DNA from: Saccharomonospora xinjiangensis XJ-54 | Lineage (GTDB): Bacteria; Actinomycetota; Actinomycetes; Mycobacteriales; Pseudonocardiaceae | Assembly: GCF_000258175.1 (NCBI RefSeq) | Contig: NZ_JH636049.1 | Location: 2,085,482 to 2,149,481 of the forward strand | Direction of reading: 5' to 3' | DNA length: 64,000 nucleotides | In this document: in pieces, positions 34,179-41,444 of the stretch | Layout: each line of letters opens with the position of its first letter | Numbering within the stretch: position 1 is the stretch's first letter | Made by a program: the position numbers and the translations under genes | The notes under the pieces: model-generated | Seen by the model: only the letters and a program-made list of their open reading frames with translations | Databases searched by the model: none | Told to the model about the DNA's origin: nothing

Positions 34179-35307
34179 GTTCCTGCCCTACGGCCGCCAG
34201 TCCGTCAGTGACGAGGACATCGCCGCCGTCACCGAGGTGCTGCGCGGCGACTGGCTGACCACGGGGCCAGCCGTGACCCGGTTCGAGAGCGACCTCGCCG
34301 AGCACACCGGCGGTGTTCCCGCCGTGGCTGTCACCTCGGGGACGGCCGCACTGCACGTCGCCTACGCCGCCGCGGGCGTCGGTAACGGCGACGAGGTGGT
34401 CACCAGCCCGCTGACGTTCGTGGCCACGGCTGCGGCGGCGGCACTGCACGGCGCGAAGATCGTCTTCGCCGATACCGAACCCGACACCGGCAACCTCGAT
34501 CCGGCCGCGGCGCGAGCCGCCGTCACCAAGCGCACCAGGGTGGTCGCGGCCGTGGACTACGCGGGACACCCTGCCGAACTCGACGCCCTGCGTGACGTGG
34601 CCGACGAGGCCGGCGCGCTGCTCCTCGAAGACGCGGCCCACTCCATCGGCAGCACGTGGCGGGGAAAGCCCGTCGGGACGCTGGCCGACCTGACGACGTT
34701 CTCGTTCTTCGCCACGAAGAACCTCACCACAGCCGAGGGCGGCGCCGTGGTCAGCCCCTCCGCGCGCCTCCTCGACCGCGCGAGGGCGTTCCGCAACCAC
34801 GGGCTCGTGCGCGACCGCGACAGCCAGCGCCACCCCGACGAGGGCGGCTGGCACCAGGAAGTGCACGCCTTCGGGCTCAACTACCGCCTTCCCGACGTGC
34901 TGTGCGCGCTGGGGTCGAGCCAGCTTCGCAGGCTCTCCGCGTTCAAGCGGCGCAGGGCCGAACTGCACGCCAGGTACGACGCGGGCCTCAAGGACGTCGC
35001 CGACGTGCTCACACCTATGCGCAGGGCCGAGGCCGACCCGATGTGGCACCTCTACCCGCTTCGCGTGCTCGGCGGCAGGCGGAAGGCGCTCTACGACCAC
35101 CTGCGAGGACAGGGCATCGGTGTGCAGGTCAACTATATTCCGGCCTACTGGCACCCCGTCTTCGCCGACCTCGGCTACCGGCGAGGGCTGTGCCCCAACG
35201 CCGAGACGTACTACTCACAGGAGCTGTCGCTGCCGCTTTTCGCCGATCTCACCGACTCCGACGCGGACAGGGTGATCGACGCCGTGCGGTCGTTCTTCGG
35301 CGTCTGA
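34171..35307 (+). CDS. pseC: PseC: UDP-4-keto sugar aminotransferase
   Basis: 378 residues of the DegT/DnrJ/EryC1 family. TSGTAALHVAYAAAGVGNGD, LLLEDAAHSIGSTWRGKPVG (Asp154) and FSFFATKNLTTAEGG with Schiff-base Lys183 are all intact. GLNYRLPDVLCALGSSQL is the family C-terminal signature. It would form UDP-4-amino-4,6-dideoxy-N-acetyl-altrosamine from the PseB product. Overlapping start and stop with pseB make the pair translationally coupled. It is convergent with pseI (17 bp between stops). Confidence 0.9.
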   Translation: MSEFLPYGRQSVSDEDIAAVTEVLRGDWLTTGPAVTRFESDLAEHTGGVPAVAVTSGTAALHVAYAAAGVGNGDEVVTSPLTFVATAAAAALHGAKIVFADTEPDTGNLDPAAARAAVTKRTRVVAAVDYAGHPAELDALRDVADEAGALLLEDAAHSIGSTWRGKPVGTLADLTTFSFFATKNLTTAEGGAVVSPSARLLDRARAFRNHGLVRDRDSQRHPDEGGWHQEVHAFGLNYRLPDVLCALGSSQLRRLSAFKRRRAELHARYDAGLKDVADVLTPMRRAEADPMWHLYPLRVLGGRRKALYDHLRGQGIGVQVNYIPAYWHPVFADLGYRRGLCPNAETYYSQELSLPLFADLTDSDADRVIDAVRSFFGV

Positions 35308-35324
35308 GGACGCACGGCGCTGAC

Positions 35325-36383
35325 CTAGATCAAGTCCCAAGTCAGCGGCGTGCCCTTCGCCGCATCGGCCCTGAACGTGCGGCCGAGCACCGTGGTGATC
35401 TCCGAGGGCGGCAGTCCGCCCGCAGGCCGGATCGAGCGCACATTACGCGCCGTCACGGGTTCGCCCGCCTCGACGTCCTCCACCACGTACAGCGAACGGC
35501 GCAGGCGCAGCCCCTCCCGCTCGCTGGTCGTCGGCCCGATCGACGCCGTCCCCAGCGCCTCCCACGCACGCCGCGTCTCGGTGACCAGAGCCGCCAGTTC
35601 GTGCGGCTCCAGCGAGAACGCAGAGTCCACCCCGCCGTCGTCACGGGCCAGCGTGACATGCTTCTCGACGGCGCACGCACCCAGCGCCACGGCCGCGACG
35701 GGCGCACCGATGCCCATCGTGTGGTCGGACAACCCGACAGGCGTGCCGAAGGTCTGTGCCAGCACGGGCAGCGACCGCAGGTTGCTGTCGCTCGGCGGCG
35801 CGGGGTACGACGCCGTGCAGCCCAGCAGCAGCACCTGCTCGTTACCGGCCTCGCGAGCCGTGCGCACGGCCGCGTCGATCTCGCCGACACTCGCCATGCC
35901 GGTGGAGATCACCAGCGGTTTGCCCGTCCGCGCGCACAACTCGATGAGCGGCAGGTCCACGATCTCCGACGACGCGATCTTGTAGGCGGGTGCGTCCAGC
36001 GACTCCAGCAACTCCACGGCCGTCGGGTCGAACGGGCTGGAGAAGACCGCAAGGCCCAGTTCGCGGGCGCGGGCGAAGAGCTTGCCGTGCCACTCCCACG
36101 GCGTGTGCGCGCGCTCGTAGAGCCGGTAGAGGTTCTCGCCGCTCCACAGCTCGTGGTCGTCACTCAGCCGGAACGCGGGGGTGTCCACGTCGATGGTGAT
36201 CGTGTCGGGCCGGTAGGTCTGGAACTTCACGGCGTGCGCACCGGCTTCCGCCACGGCGTCCACGATGGCGAACGCCCGATCGAGGCTGCCGTTGTGGTTG
36301 CCGGACACCTCCGCGATCACGAAGGGCGGGTGGTCCGGCCCGATCTCGCGGGCGCCGATGCGGATCGGTGTCGTCGGTGCCAT
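35325..36383 (-). CDS. pseI: PseI: pseudaminic acid synthase (NeuB family, SAF domain)
   Basis: 352 residues. The NeuB barrel has PFVIAEVSGNHNGSLDRA, AVKFQTYRPDTIT, FSSPFDPTAVELLE and GLSDHTMG. The substrate-distinguishing loop reads EKHVTLARDDGGVDSAFSLE: the V-D-S-A-F-S-L form is that of PseI, whereas sialic and legionaminic synthases read G-P-D-H-x-x-S-L. A C-terminal antifreeze-like SAF domain starts near residue 290 (RRSLYVVEDVEAGEPV). It condenses the 6-deoxy sugar with phosphoenolpyruvate. The start overlaps the pseH stop (TGATG). Confidence 0.92.
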   Translation of the reverse strand: MAPTTPIRIGAREIGPDHPPFVIAEVSGNHNGSLDRAFAIVDAVAEAGAHAVKFQTYRPDTITIDVDTPAFRLSDDHELWSGENLYRLYERAHTPWEWHGKLFARARELGLAVFSSPFDPTAVELLESLDAPAYKIASSEIVDLPLIELCARTGKPLVISTGMASVGEIDAAVRTAREAGNEQVLLLGCTASYPAPPSDSNLRSLPVLAQTFGTPVGLSDHTMGIGAPVAAVALGACAVEKHVTLARDDGGVDSAFSLEPHELAALVTETRRAWEALGTASIGPTTSEREGLRLRRSLYVVEDVEAGEPVTARNVRSIRPAGGLPPSEITTVLGRTFRADAAKGTPLTWDLI

Positions 36384-36886
36384 CACTCATCTCCCCACGA
36401 GACTGCCTTGACGAACCGGAGGAACCCGGTGCCGTCGGCCGGGGTCGTGCCGTCCTGCTGGTACCCGGCCGAGCGGAAGAGCGACACCGACGCCGTGTTG
36501 TCGCGGTGCACGGTCGCCAGCACCGTACCCGGTGACCGGCGGAGGCAGAGCTGCCGTTCACCCTCGGCGAGCAGGGGGCCTGCCAGCCCGCGTCCCCTGT
36601 GCTCGGGGGCGACCGCGATACTGACCTCCCACTCCTCCGCGCCGATCCGGTCGAACCGGACCATGCCGACCCGCTCGGTCTCCTCGCTCTCCCCCACCAG
36701 CAGCAGCCTGTCGTCGGAAGCCAGCACGCCACGCAGCCATGCGAGGTGATCGGCGAGCGCGATTTCACCGGCGTTCCGCGACCAGCGCCGGGTCTCGGGG
36801 TCGTTGCGCCAGGCCAGCAACGCATCGGCGTCCCGCTCCCCCGCGAGCCGCAGGCGCCCCAGCAGCGAGGGCACCCGTTCAGTCAC
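36383..36886 (-). CDS. pseH: PseH: GNAT N-acetyltransferase for the 4-amino group
   Basis: 167 residues with the GNAT fold: LLAWRNDPETRRWSRNAGEI at the N-terminus (W-R-N-D-x-x-x-R is typical of sugar-nucleotide acetyltransferases), EEWEVSIAVAPEHRGRGLAG as the acetyl-CoA pyrophosphate loop, and VHRDNTASVSLFRSAGYQQ. It would acetylate the PseC product with acetyl-CoA. It overlaps the coiled-coil gene upstream (8 bp) and pseI downstream, so all three are one operon. Confidence 0.88.
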   Translation of the reverse strand: MTERVPSLLGRLRLAGERDADALLAWRNDPETRRWSRNAGEIALADHLAWLRGVLASDDRLLLVGESEETERVGMVRFDRIGAEEWEVSIAVAPEHRGRGLAGPLLAEGERQLCLRRSPGTVLATVHRDNTASVSLFRSAGYQQDGTTPADGTGFLRFVKAVSWGDE

Positions 36887-37337
36887 GCGCCGTCTCCGCC
36901 GCCCGCTCCTCCAGCGCCCTCAGTCTGTCCTCGTACCGCGCGATCCCGGACAACCGCACGCGGATCTGCGCGTGCTGCCGCTGGATCTCCTCGATCAACG
37001 TCCGTGCCTCGGCCGCCTGCTTGTCGTCGCCCGGCGGGGTCAGCGCGATCCGCTCACGGAGGTCCTCCAACTGCGCCTCCTGCGCGGCGACGTGCGGGAT
37101 GAGGCGCTGCACCTCTCCCGTCGTCCACAGCAGGTCACCACGCACCTTGTCGAGCCCGGACTCCAGCGCGTCCAGCCTCCGACGGTGATCGACGGTGCAG
37201 TGCTCCTGCTCGGTGATGCGCTCGGCGTGCTCGTCCAGCCGGCCTCGGGTGAGTTCCCCGACGCGGTAGTCCACGAGGCGGGCGAGTCTGTCGCCGAGGC
37301 GGGCACGGAGCATGGCGAGCGGGTTCGTCGAAATCAT
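36879..37337 (-). CDS. Small coiled-coil protein within the pseudaminic acid operon
   Basis: 152 residues, almost entirely helical. MISTNPLAMLRARLGDRLAR leads into heptad-like sequence around residues 25-145 (LDALESGLDKVRGDLLWTTG; AQLEDLRERIALTPPG; YEDRLRALEERAAE). No membrane segment or catalytic motif. It overlaps pseH and follows the GT29-like gene after 48 bp, so it is co-transcribed with Pse genes. A scaffold or chain-length/anchoring role is possible but not shown by sequence. I do not recognise the family. Confidence 0.75.
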   Translation of the reverse strand: MISTNPLAMLRARLGDRLARLVDYRVGELTRGRLDEHAERITEQEHCTVDHRRRLDALESGLDKVRGDLLWTTGEVQRLIPHVAAQEAQLEDLRERIALTPPGDDKQAAEARTLIEEIQRQHAQIRVRLSGIARYEDRLRALEERAAETARD

Positions 37338-37385
37338 GGGCGAAAGGTTCCTTCGGTGCGTGAGGTGGGGGTTCAGCGTGGGGGT

Positions 37386-38045
37386 TCAGCGGAGCAGCCG
37401 GGCCGAGCCCGCGTCGATCCACGACTGGAGAAGCCTTCCCTCCAGCGCGATACGGTGTTCGGGACCGACGATGCACGCGTCACCTGCCGCGTGCTGCCAC
37501 GAGGTCTGGTGCGGGTCGTCCACGAAGGAGAAGCCGGACAGCACGAGGTCGGCGCCGGGGAACGACGACCTCGCGATCCACGCGGCCATCGTGCCCGTCG
37601 TCGCCCAGGCCGCCTCCTCACGGCTGGCGAGACCCATCGCCTCCGAGAGCGGCAGCGTCACCTCGCGGTTCGACACCGGAACGAAACCGAGGTCGGCAGG
37701 CCACCACCCGGGGATGTTCTCAGGCTCCCAGTGCAGCCTGCCCGGCTCCACCATCAGGTAGAGCTTCGACCGGTAGTCCGCGAAGACCCACTTCGTCGCA
37801 CGCAGCGCGCGGTTGAAGACCACGACGTGGGTCCTCGTCCCCACGGTCGGCGGCGCACCAGGCTCGTCGCACACGAACCCGTTGACCCGGATCACCAGGT
37901 CGCACGAGTCGATGGCCTTGGCGCGGTCGGCGTCCGGAGCGAGCGGCTGGTTCCCCACGACGGCCACGGATCGTGGCCGCGGGCGGTCCGCGTACACCTG
38001 AAGCAGATTCACCATCAGGCTGGACGTGAGGACACCAGAAGTCAT
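37386..38045 (-). CDS. GT29-like sialyltransferase-fold protein, candidate pseudaminyltransferase
   Basis: 219 residues, soluble, no signal or membrane segment. Sialylmotif L is visible as SVAVVGNQPL followed by IDSCDLVIRVNG (residues 45-56) and VGTRT (68-72) then VFN. Sialylmotif S is matched by ATTGTMAAWIA with ADLVLSGFSF. The VS motif H-x4-E is present as His197-Glu202 (EHRIALEGRLL), placing the predicted catalytic base. This is the motif set of eukaryotic GT29 enzymes, with some resemblance to Campylobacter GT42. ATG 38045 is the likely start. It heads the coiled-coil-pseH-pseI operon, so the donor is probably CMP-pseudaminate. Acceptor unknown. Confidence 0.7.
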   Translation of the reverse strand: MTSGVLTSSLMVNLLQVYADRPRPRSVAVVGNQPLAPDADRAKAIDSCDLVIRVNGFVCDEPGAPPTVGTRTHVVVFNRALRATKWVFADYRSKLYLMVEPGRLHWEPENIPGWWPADLGFVPVSNREVTLPLSEAMGLASREEAAWATTGTMAAWIARSSFPGADLVLSGFSFVDDPHQTSWQHAAGDACIVGPEHRIALEGRLLQSWIDAGSARLLR

Positions 38046-38324
38046 GCGGCGGAAGTTATCAGGATCGTCACCCGTGTGCGGCACGTATACCCAGGATCGA
38101 CACAGCGTGGTTACCCGAAGCCCGCCACACCCGGCGCCACGCACCTCACGCCGATCTCACGTCGCAACGGCAGCCCTGGCCGCAGGCGATCTGCCTGCGA
38201 CAACGCGAGCGGAAACGGTCCGACGCGGCCTTCGGGCAGACCGCGCGATCGCGTTCCGCGGACGCAAGTACCCTCATATGCCGTGCACGCCACAAGCACC
38301 GTCGATTCCACAGAGACGACAACG

Positions 38325-39215
38325 ATGACGTCGGCACCGCCCTCCTCGGACAGCCGGACCTTCGGCCGCGCGCTGTCAGATATCAGAAACGGCTTCAAGC
38401 AACCCGAGCTCTGGGGCCATCTGGCCTGGCAGGACATCAAGCAACGCTACCGGCGTTCCGTACTGGGGCCGCTGTGGATCACCATCAGCATGGGGATCAC
38501 CGCGCTGGGGCTCGGGCTGCTGTACTCGCAACTCTTCGGTGCCGCCGTGGGCACCTTCCTGCCGTACATCACCACGGGCTTCATCGTCTGGAACTTCATC
38601 CTCGGCTGCCTCACCGACGGCACGGACACGTTCATCGCCAACGAGGGCCTGATCAAGCATCTGCCCGCGCCGTTGTCGGTGTACGCGCTGCGCACGGTGT
38701 GGCGACAGTGCATCATGTTCGCCCACAACATGGTCATCTACCTGATCGTGATCGTGATCTTCTGGAACGACGTCACGACACCGAACTACACGATGACCGA
38801 AGGCGGCATGACGCACCCCGGCCTGAACTGGGACGTTCTGCTCGCCATTCCCGGCTTCGCTCTGCTGGCCATCAACGCGGGCTGGGTTGTGGTGCTGTTC
38901 GGCATCGCCTCCACCCGTTTCCGCGACATCCCCCAGGTCGTGTCCAGCCTGATCAACCTGCTGTTCTTCATGACGCCGATCGTGTGGACCACGGACATCC
39001 TGAAGGACAAGTTCGGCGGAACCGCCGACTGGAGGGACTACGTCGCCGAGTTGAACCCGCTCTACCACTTCATCCAGGTGGTGAGGGCGCCTCTCATCGG
39101 CAACGCGGTGAGCTGGCACCACTACGCCGTCGTCGGCGGCATCACGGTCGTCGGCTGGGCACTCGCTCTCGTGGTCATGCGCAACTACCGTGCCCGCGTC
39201 TCGTATTGGGTGTGA
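38325..39215 (+). CDS. wzm: Wzm: galactan/polysaccharide ABC exporter permease (Rv3783-like)
   Basis: 296 residues, six membrane segments, ABC-2 type. LWGHLAWQDIKQRYRRSVLG at the N-terminus is the amphipathic gate helix signature of O-antigen/galactan exporters. FLPYITTGFIVWNFILGCLTDG and LNPLYHFIQVVRAPLIGN follow. In mycobacteria the equivalent Wzm-Wzt pair moves lipid-linked galactan across the membrane. ATG 38325 is chosen; GTG 38283 is in frame. It is 6 bp upstream of wzt. Location directly after the Pse block is notable. Confidence 0.92.
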   Translation: MTSAPPSSDSRTFGRALSDIRNGFKQPELWGHLAWQDIKQRYRRSVLGPLWITISMGITALGLGLLYSQLFGAAVGTFLPYITTGFIVWNFILGCLTDGTDTFIANEGLIKHLPAPLSVYALRTVWRQCIMFAHNMVIYLIVIVIFWNDVTTPNYTMTEGGMTHPGLNWDVLLAIPGFALLAINAGWVVVLFGIASTRFRDIPQVVSSLINLLFFMTPIVWTTDILKDKFGGTADWRDYVAELNPLYHFIQVVRAPLIGNAVSWHHYAVVGGITVVGWALALVVMRNYRARVSYWV

Positions 39216-39221
39216 CAATTC

Positions 39222-40028
39222 ATGATCAGCATTGACGTTCGGAACGCCTACGTCGATTTCCCGATCTTCGACGCCAAGACGCGGTCACTGAAGAAACGGG
39301 TCCTCGGCAAGGTCGGCGGCAAGATCGGCACCGAGAGCCGCGTGCCCATCATCGAGGCGCTGCACGACATCAACCTTTCACTGAAAAGCGGTGACCGGGT
39401 CGCGCTCGTCGGCCACAACGGCGCGGGCAAATCGACGCTGCTGCGACTGCTGTCCGGCATCTACGAACCCACGCGGGGTTCGGCGAAGGTGCGGGGAAGG
39501 GTCGCGCCCGTCTTCGACCTCGGCGTCGGTATGGACCAGGAGATCTCCGGCTACGAGAACATCCTGATCCGCGGCCTCTACCTGGGCATGTCGCGCAAGG
39601 AGATGGAGAAGCGCATCGACGACATCGCCGACTTCACCGAACTCGGCGACTACCTTTCGATGCCGCTGCGCACCTACTCAACGGGTATGCGGGTGCGGCT
39701 CGCGCTCGGCGTCGTGACCTCCATCGACCCGGAGATCCTGCTACTGGACGAGGGCATCGGCGCGGTGGACGCCGCGTTCCTCAACAAGGCCCGCGACCGG
39801 CTCGTGGACCTCGTGAACCGCTCCGGTCTTCTGGTGTTCGCGTCCCACCAGGACGACCTGCTGCTGGAACTGTGCACGTCCGCCATCTGGATGGACGAGG
39901 GGACCATGAAGATGCAGGGTTCGCTCCGGGAGGTCCTCACCGCCTACAAGGGCAGGGACCCTTTCGAGAACGTCAGCCAGGAGACACTCGACCGGCTCCA
40001 GCAGTCCTCGGCCCCGAGTGGTGCCTGA
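39222..40028 (+). CDS. wzt: Wzt: ATP-binding subunit of the galactan exporter (Rv3781-like)
   Basis: 268 residues. Walker A GHNGAGKSTLLRLLSGIY, signature YSTGMRVRLALGVVT (the Y-S-T-G-M form used by polysaccharide exporters instead of LSGGQ), Walker B ILLLDEGIGAVD and H-loop VFASHQDD. No C-terminal carbohydrate-binding domain is present, so export does not depend on recognising a capped non-reducing end as in some O-antigen systems. The stop overlaps the glfT1 start by 11 bp. Confidence 0.95.
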   Translation: MISIDVRNAYVDFPIFDAKTRSLKKRVLGKVGGKIGTESRVPIIEALHDINLSLKSGDRVALVGHNGAGKSTLLRLLSGIYEPTRGSAKVRGRVAPVFDLGVGMDQEISGYENILIRGLYLGMSRKEMEKRIDDIADFTELGDYLSMPLRTYSTGMRVRLALGVVTSIDPEILLLDEGIGAVDAAFLNKARDRLVDLVNRSGLLVFASHQDDLLLELCTSAIWMDEGTMKMQGSLREVLTAYKGRDPFENVSQETLDRLQQSSAPSGA

Positions 40029-40932
40029 CGTGGAGGCGAAGCGCTTGCCGGAGGGTGCGGTGGTGGCCGTCGTGGTCACCAGGCACCGTCGTGACCTGCT
40101 CGCGGAATCGCTGAAGATCATCGCCGCGCAGAGCAGGCCGGTGGATCACCTCGTCGTGGTGGACAACGGCCCCGACCAGCCCGCACGCGACGTGGTGTCC
40201 GACTGCGGAGTGCCTTCGACCTACCTGCCCTCCCACCACAACCTCGGCGGGGCAGGCGGGTTCGCGCTGGGAATGCTGCACGCGCTCGCGATGGGCGCCG
40301 ACTGGGTGTGGCTGGCCGACGACGACGGAAGGCCTGCCGACGAGAACGTGCTCAAGGTGCTGCTCGAAGAGGCGGACCGGCGCAATCTCGCCGAGGTGTC
40401 TCCTGTAGTGGCGAGCATCGACGCGCCGGGAAAGCTCGCGTTCCCGCTCCGCCGGGGTCTCACCTGGAAGCGGTCGGCATCCGAACTCGGCACCGACTTC
40501 CTGCCCGGTATCGCGTCGCTGATGAACGGCGCGCTGTTCCGCGCCTCGACGCTCGAAGTGACGGGCGTCCCCGACCTGAGGTTGTTCGTCAGGGGCGACG
40601 AGGTGGAGATGCACCGCAGGCTGGTGCGTTCCGGTCTGCCGTTCGGCACCTCGCTGCGAACGGCGTACCTGCACCCGAACGGCTCCGACGAGTTCAAGCC
40701 CATGCTCGGCGGCCGGTTCCACGCCCAGGACCCGGAGAACGAGGTCAAGCGGTACTACACCTACCGCAACCGGGGTTACCTGTTGTCGCAGCCGGGCATG
40801 CGCAAGATCGGGGCGCTGGAACTCATCCGGTTCGGCCTGTATTTCATGGGCGTCAAGCGCGACCCGAAGGCGTTCGCGCAGTGGCTCAGGCTTGTGCGGC
40901 AAGGCCGCAGGGAGCGCTTCTTCCGGTACTGA
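40018..40932 (+). CDS. glfT1: GlfT1: galactofuranosyltransferase initiating galactan (Rv3782-like)
   Basis: 304 residues, GT2 family with GT-A fold. VVAVVVTRHRRDLLAESLKI, LVVVDNGPDQPA, HHNLGGAGGFALGM and the metal-binding DDD in WVWLADDDGRPADE are in the expected order. The acceptor region has NGALFRASTLEVTG and LFVRGDEVEMHRRL. GlfT1 adds the first galactofuranose residues to the decaprenyl-linked rhamnosyl-GlcNAc linker in the cytoplasm. GTG 40018 or 40021 is the start. Last gene of wzm-wzt-glfT1, followed by a strong hairpin. Confidence 0.93.
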   Translation: MVPDVEAKRLPEGAVVAVVVTRHRRDLLAESLKIIAAQSRPVDHLVVVDNGPDQPARDVVSDCGVPSTYLPSHHNLGGAGGFALGMLHALAMGADWVWLADDDGRPADENVLKVLLEEADRRNLAEVSPVVASIDAPGKLAFPLRRGLTWKRSASELGTDFLPGIASLMNGALFRASTLEVTGVPDLRLFVRGDEVEMHRRLVRSGLPFGTSLRTAYLHPNGSDEFKPMLGGRFHAQDPENEVKRYYTYRNRGYLLSQPGMRKIGALELIRFGLYFMGVKRDPKAFAQWLRLVRQGRRERFFRY

Positions 40933-40944
40933 GGTAAGCATTCG

Positions 40945-40981
40945 ACGGTGGCGTGGTCGTAACTCGTGACCACGCCACCGT
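40945..40981 (+). terminator. Strong hairpin after glfT1
   Basis: ACGGTGGCGTGGTC and GACCACGCCACCGT pair perfectly over 14 bp with a 9-base loop, 13 bp after the glfT1 stop. This closes the wzm-wzt-glfT1 operon. Confidence 0.85.
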
Positions 40982-41397
40982 GTGCTTTCAGCGCAACTTC
41001 GTGGCGATGAGACCGGCCAGTTCCAGCTTCTCCACTTCGGCTCCCGGTAGTTGTCGCACGACGCGAGCCGACGAAGGATCAGAACCTCACACCGGTCGAT
41101 GCCGTGCCGCCGTCGAGCGCAGGGCCGGGGCGGTAAGGGCGTGCTCACGATCCAGCACGACGGCCACCTCCATCGACATACAGCTGCGCAGGCCAACTTC
41201 CCTGGAACAGCAAAAGATCATCGACGAGTCGGCCGACAGTGAGGAGAGATTGCTGGCCTTCAGAGCATCCTGGACCGGCCGGAGCGGCAAGGGTGGAGTT
41301 GAAGAGTGATCGGTGACCTGCGCGCCGGAGACGAGAAACGAAGCAATCGTCGCGTCGGCGGTTCGCCATGGATGACCTGTCGAAGGCCGCTGACGCG
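40982..41397. other. Gene-free region, possibly holding decayed coding remnants
   Basis: No complete gene is supported in the 512 bp between glfT1 and the PPE-like gene. On the plus strand a short stretch reads LEQQKIIDESADSEERLL, and on the minus strand EVEKLELAGLIATKLR runs to a stop; both look protein-like but lack starts. This fits an old insertion site where genes have decayed. Confidence 0.35.
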
Positions 41398-41438
41398 GGG
41401 CAGCGGACACACACCGCGAGTGTGCGTGTCCGCTGCCC
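41398..41438 (-). terminator. Hairpin at the end of the ESX-accessory operon
   Basis: GGGCAGCGGACAC and GTGTCCGCTGCCC form a perfect 13-bp stem (extended by a further imperfect part), beginning 6 bp beyond the stop of the PPE-like gene on the minus strand. Confidence 0.8.
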
Positions 41439-41444
41439 GCTGAG

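Noticed and set aside
31362..36886. Legionaminic or sialic acid pathway instead of pseudaminic acid
   Set aside because: PseI carries the V-D-S-A-F-S-L loop rather than G-P-D-H, PseB has the G-S-F-G-K/S-R-D-E-L-K signature, and no LegB, NeuC or GlmU-like GDP-sugar gene is present.
36804..38324. Long plus-strand frame extending wzm upstream to 36804
   Set aside because: It runs antisense through pseH, the coiled-coil gene and the GT29-like gene; real wzm similarity begins near 38325.
40953..41309. 118-residue plus-strand frame after glfT1
   Set aside because: Starts inside the terminator hairpin, has no ribosome binding site, and only a short stretch looks protein-like; kept only as a possible remnant.
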